A DNA stretch of 64,000 bases from Pseudomonas costantinii (GTDB lineage Bacteria; Pseudomonadota; Gammaproteobacteria; Pseudomonadales; Pseudomonadaceae): contig NZ_MDDR01000052.1 in the NCBI RefSeq assembly GCF_001870435.1, forward strand, positions 62,001 through 126,000, in the 5' to 3' direction. Position 1 is the stretch's first letter, and each line of letters begins with the position of its first letter. This document shows positions 61,307-64,000 of this stretch, in pieces. A program made the position numbers and the translations under genes. The notes beneath the pieces are model-generated. The model saw only the letters and a program-made list of their open reading frames with translations, was not told where the DNA came from and did no database searches.

Positions 61307-61855
61307 ATGAAAAGAGAACTTTTCGCAAAGGACATCGAGAAGAAGACCGCGCAGTTTCATCGCACCTTCGAACGGGACAGTGAACTGCTGTCGGCAGTGC
61401 TACGCGGCCACATGATTGTCGAGGAGCAATTGCATGATCTGATAGCCGCTGGGGTAGCCCAATACTCTCGCCCTTATAGCCGAAACGATATTTTTACTTT
61501 CGGCACTGCTACGGAGCTCTGCAGGGCAATCGTGGGTTCAGCTATGGAGCCTGAACTATGGGATTCGATTAAGGCGCTAAATAACCTTCGCAACGCGGTA
61601 GGACATCGAAACGAACCAGTGCGCTTGCAGCCTCTGCTAGCAAAATTCTTCAAAATCAGCGAGCCGATCGGGTTCGCCGTGTATCAGAAGAATTTCACGC
61701 CTTATGAGCCCGAAGGAGAGGATGAGGAGACGCATGCGATTGTCATCCGCACCCGCTCAATGGCCATATGGACAATCCTCGGAATTCTCGCCGACCAATT
61801 AGCACGAGACCTAGATTCCGTACTCAAGGATCGGCGAACTCCTCGGAATGTTTAA
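61307..61855 (+). CDS. HEPN-like protein, candidate exclusion/defence gene
   Basis: 182 residues, mostly helical. RNAVGH at residues 95-100 fits the HEPN RNase motif Rx4-6H, inside LKALNNLRNAVGHRNEP-like text (SIKALNNLRNAVGHR). No signal peptide. It stands alone on the plus strand among minus-strand prophage genes, behind its own start region (AAGCAAAGAAGAC before the ATG), so it is likely a moron expressed from the lysogen. Many HEPN proteins block translation upon phage infection; activity here is inferred. Confidence 0.68.
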   Translation: MKRELFAKDIEKKTAQFHRTFERDSELLSAVLRGHMIVEEQLHDLIAAGVAQYSRPYSRNDIFTFGTATELCRAIVGSAMEPELWDSIKALNNLRNAVGHRNEPVRLQPLLAKFFKISEPIGFAVYQKNFTPYEPEGEDEETHAIVIRTRSMAIWTILGILADQLARDLDSVLKDRRTPRNV

Positions 61856-61857
61856 AG

Positions 61858-61883
61858 CAAAAAGCCCAGCGCGGGACTGGGCT
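61858..61883 (-). terminator. Terminator after the AbiTii gene (also faces the HEPN-like gene)
   Basis: Minus strand: AGCCCAGTCCCGCGCTGGGCT then TTTTTGC, just after the AbiTii-like stop (61888). The stem also serves the convergent plus-strand gene ending at 61855. Confidence 0.85.
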
Positions 61884-61887
61884 GGCA

Positions 61888-62763
61888 TCAACTCACCAGC
61901 GAATAAATCAATGGAGCGGCGGTCGCTAATACGTTACCGGCAACCCCCTCTAAGACCCTCTGAATACTCAGCGCGGTTTCTCTGATAATTGATGCCTTAG
62001 GCCGTGGTGATTCGGCTTGAGCTTCCAGAGTCTTGAGCTCGGCAACCAACTCGGCAGCCACATCGCCATCAATCTCGTTCCGAGCTAGAACATCACGAAG
62101 CAGGTTGATTAACGCATTCATTGCTCCCGTGCTGTCACCGGGTGCGATGGACTGATTCGACCCACTCGAGCCAATTTGAATTTGAGATCCAGTAACATCG
62201 CCAAAATGGTAGTGCTGTGCAGCCACGATCTGACGCTCCTGCAATGTAAACGACATACCTTCACCCATAACCCCTTTGGACTCAAGGTCTAGTGCCCACT
62301 GTAATATTCTGCTACGAACTAGCTCTATTAGGCCAAATATCTGGCTCGCCTGTATTTCCACTGCCGGCCTAGTCGGTGGCCTCATTAATGAGCGTAAGTA
62401 AACTTCATTCTTTGGAGGAAAAAAAACGACGAAAGGCCCGCCGCTGCTAGTTAATCGCTCTAATTCCGGGATGGACTGATAGAACGGTCGCTGAGACACC
62501 ATATTAAGGGTTGCCGCATGCGTGACCTCTAAAGGCATCCACCCCCCAAATTCGTGCTCACAAATGAGAGTGCCACGGAGCTTTCTATACTCCGGCAGTG
62601 AAGCGGTTTTGTAGCCATTGAGTTCCGAACTCATCCAATCGGCCAGGTCAACGAGACTAAGCCTATTTGCCGCTACTAGCGCATGCCTTAGCAAGCTGGC
62701 AACCGATGTATGAGGATCGAGTGCAGCATTGACCAATTGGGGAATAAGGGCTGGCACATCCAC
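61888..62763 (-). CDS. AbiTii-domain protein, putative abortive-infection gene
   Basis: 291 residues. The N-terminal 130 residues have the AbiTii-domain text: VASLLRHALVAANRLSL, then DLADWMSSELNGYK, then LPEYRKLRGTLI. A Gly/Ser loop (TGSQIQIGSSGSNQS) and a C-terminal helical region with hydrophobic end (GNVLATAAPLIYSLVS) follow. AbiTii domains are found in abortive-infection/toxin-type systems. It is minus strand, with a terminator just after. Confidence 0.75.
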   Translation of the reverse strand: MDVPALIPQLVNAALDPHTSVASLLRHALVAANRLSLVDLADWMSSELNGYKTASLPEYRKLRGTLICEHEFGGWMPLEVTHAATLNMVSQRPFYQSIPELERLTSSGGPFVVFFPPKNEVYLRSLMRPPTRPAVEIQASQIFGLIELVRSRILQWALDLESKGVMGEGMSFTLQERQIVAAQHYHFGDVTGSQIQIGSSGSNQSIAPGDSTGAMNALINLLRDVLARNEIDGDVAAELVAELKTLEAQAESPRPKASIIRETALSIQRVLEGVAGNVLATAAPLIYSLVS

Positions 62764-63022
62764 TCCGTGGAAAAAAATTAATACGGTTGAAAGCTATCAT
62801 TCGGCCATGATCAGCGCCAGCAATCAATAGGAGCTACTCGCGATTTCTCGCTCTTCCATATAAAACTGCCAAAGTCTCTTGCGCTCTAACACAGCATCAC
62901 ATCAATGGTCCTCGCACATCACAGCAAAAATCCGCATGTCGTTCCCTCTTTGGTTTGGCGGGACTGTAGCAGGGTGGCGGATAACAGGAAAACTCTGTTC
63001 AAGACCTGATCCAGCAAAGATC
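62764..63022. other. Intergenic with a partial copy of a promoter/leader
   Basis: 260 bases. 62935-62975 resembles the region upstream of the phage lipoprotein gene (58127-58165): CATGTCG.TCCCTC.TTG and GGCG.GACT.TA on the plus strand. The matching ATG (62937) opens only an 11-codon frame (62902-62937). This looks like a truncated copy. No other gene seen. Confidence 0.5.
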
Positions 63023-63409
63023 TTAAGAGTTCGCAGGATCAGCGATCCTTCGCAAGTCACTTACAAGCCGCTTGCTTGTAGCCAAATGGAACCTCGCCTC
63101 GGACGCATTGAGATCTGAGCCGATCTCATAGTCAGCCATTGCACGCAATCGCTTTTGCTTGAGAATGCCGCGCCCAATTGAGGCAAGACCTTTAGTCGCA
63201 CCGGTAAAGCGCGAAATTAATTTATCGTGACTTGTTTTTACATCTGGATTGCTTTTTAAAGAGAGCGCCGATGCGGCTATTGTAGCCTCATGGTACAGTG
63301 CATAATAACTTCTGCTTATGCTCGCACGATTGCCAACCTCATCCTTACTTCCAATAAGTGACTCGGCTAACAACAACAGATCATCACTACACACCGACAT
63401 AATAACCAT
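63023..63409 (-). CDS. HEPN-domain protein
   Basis: 128 residues: SRSYYALYHEA (residues 32-42) is the classic MNT/HEPN (UPF0332-like) pattern with R33 and H40 in Rx6H. The remainder is charged helices. Its start overlaps the upstream gene by 23 bp (ATGGTTATTATGTC), so the two are a coupled pair. HEPN proteins can be RNase toxins of toxin-antitoxin or defence systems; a partner with nucleotidyltransferase motif is not visible in the neighbour. Confidence 0.75.
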   Translation of the reverse strand: MVIMSVCSDDLLLLAESLIGSKDEVGNRASISRSYYALYHEATIAASALSLKSNPDVKTSHDKLISRFTGATKGLASIGRGILKQKRLRAMADYEIGSDLNASEARFHLATSKRLVSDLRRIADPANS

Positions 63410-63986
63410 CCGCAGCTAACATATTCGAACCGAACTCATAAGGCGCAATCCCAATCGACAATACGTCATCAATTTCCTCATCGAAATCAGCGATTAATGC
63501 CTCATCAATTGCCATATCAATCTCGACCAGCCTTTCAGTACTCCCATTCACTACGAAGCGGTAGAGGATTCCCTCGCCCTGCATAGCGAACAGGTCAAAT
63601 GCAATGAACGGATGCGCAGACATAGACTTGATAATTTTTGCAGCCGTCGCGATCCTGCGCATTACTTGTTCATCCGTCGCGCCAATCTGGTCCATTATTT
63701 CGGCCGCACGCAAAACTTGAGTGCTTACTTCGCCACCCTGTTTTCCAGACCGAATGTAAAGATCCCTGGCCATTTTCAGCAAGCCAGTATGAACGCAGGT
63801 ATCAGCCAGCCCTGACAGCCCCCTGTTATTCGCATCAGAATAGTCAGTACGCAATATCTCTTCCCTGGACATTTCGACCTCGCCACAAATATATAAAGCA
63901 TGGGCCGTAGAAATTGATACGGCAAGCCCATCAAGTCCCGCACGGCGAGCATCTTCAAACAACCGCAGGGCGTTAGAGGTTTTCAT
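63387..63986 (-). CDS. Unknown helical protein paired with the HEPN gene, possibly partial at its 5' end
   Basis: 199 residues from the ATG at 63986; helix-rich (RLFEDARRAGLDGLAV, then ISTAHALYICGEVEMS), no known domain. The frame stays open upstream to the window edge (no stop in the last 14 bases) and no ribosome site is visible at the ATG, so the real start may be outside. Its 3' end overlaps the HEPN gene. It may be the antitoxin or scaffold partner. Confidence 0.6.
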   Translation of the reverse strand: MKTSNALRLFEDARRAGLDGLAVSISTAHALYICGEVEMSREEILRTDYSDANNRGLSGLADTCVHTGLLKMARDLYIRSGKQGGEVSTQVLRAAEIMDQIGATDEQVMRRIATAAKIIKSMSAHPFIAFDLFAMQGEGILYRFVVNGSTERLVEIDMAIDEALIADFDEEIDDVLSIGIAPYEFGSNMLAADGYYVGV

Positions 63987-64000
63987 TTGGTAAGCGTAAA

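Larger units (their letters stand above)
46282..64000. mobile_element. Prophage (left part of a tailed-phage prophage, right end outside window)
   Basis: Rz/Rz1, P5-like lysis-type protein, tail-fibre assembly, fibre, host-specificity J, tail I, Ant antirepressor, Arc-like repressor and divergent XRE repressor occupy 49.5-61.2 kb. Lambda-type order of late genes is read leftwards. The umuDC/SOS cassette (46.3-48.8 kb) is a frequent passenger near prophage ends in Pseudomonas, but it could be chromosomal. The left edge is uncertain. No integrase, capsid or terminase lies in the window; these may be to the right. Confidence 0.72.

Overview
The window is chromosomal DNA of a Pseudomonas, most likely the P. 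fluorescens group. This rests on GC-rich neighbours with Pseudomonas-type content (benR-benA, mexEF-oprN, efe iron uptake, lpxO, a large two-partner secretion locus) and protein sequences that read like Pseudomonas orthologues. No rRNA, tRNA or CRISPR array was seen.

Layout: (1) 1-2.1 kb, benzoate degradation: the 5' part of benA (running off the left edge) and its AraC/XylS-type activator benR, with two XylS-like operator half-sites in the gap. (2) 2.1-19.3 kb, a contact-dependent inhibition / two-partner secretion locus read leftwards: transporter TpsB/CdiB, a 4136-residue TpsA/CdiA exoprotein, a small putative immunity gene, then a graveyard of orphan toxin-tail fragments each followed by a small putative immunity gene. 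Four copies of one roughly 80-90 bp palindromic element sit at the junctions. (3) 19.7-25.5 kb, RND efflux operon mexE-mexF-oprN with LysR-type boxes upstream and a terminator downstream. (4) 25.7-30.3 kb, lipase-like protein, AraC regulator, a J-domain-like membrane protein and a partner. (5) 30.4-34.7 kb, a Fur-box-preceded iron uptake operon efeU-efeO-efeB plus a second M75 (imelysin) protein. (6) 34.7-46.2 kb, mixed core genes: a 1290-residue putative effector/toxin, pssA-like gene, TetR regulator with operator, NTF2-like protein, PQQ sugar dehydrogenase, lpxO, methyltransferase, small membrane protein. (7) 46.3-64 kb, a prophage or prophage-linked region: LexA-controlled umuDC with a divergent yedK/HMCES-type gene, a GIY-YIG-type gene, the lysis genes Rz/Rz1, tail fibre, host-specificity protein J and tail protein I, followed (upstream in transcription) by an insertion that looks like the immI (arc/ant) module of phage P22 together with probable exclusion/defence genes (AbiTii, two HEPN-type proteins). 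The prophage continues past the right edge.

How it fits together: BenR is expected to activate benA on benzoate. TpsB exports TpsA, whose C-terminal toxin is matched by the adjacent immunity gene, while the orphan tails and immunities form a reservoir of older toxin types. The tail genes of the prophage are separated by a repeated intergenic cassette (terminator, then an identical ribosome-binding leader), which suggests graded expression of each late gene. The points most worth follow-up are the element-punctuated orphan toxin/immunity array (2.3-5.1 kb), three tandem hairpins with compensating base changes (58.2-58.5 kb), and the arc/ant-plus-exclusion island in the tail operon (58.5-64 kb).
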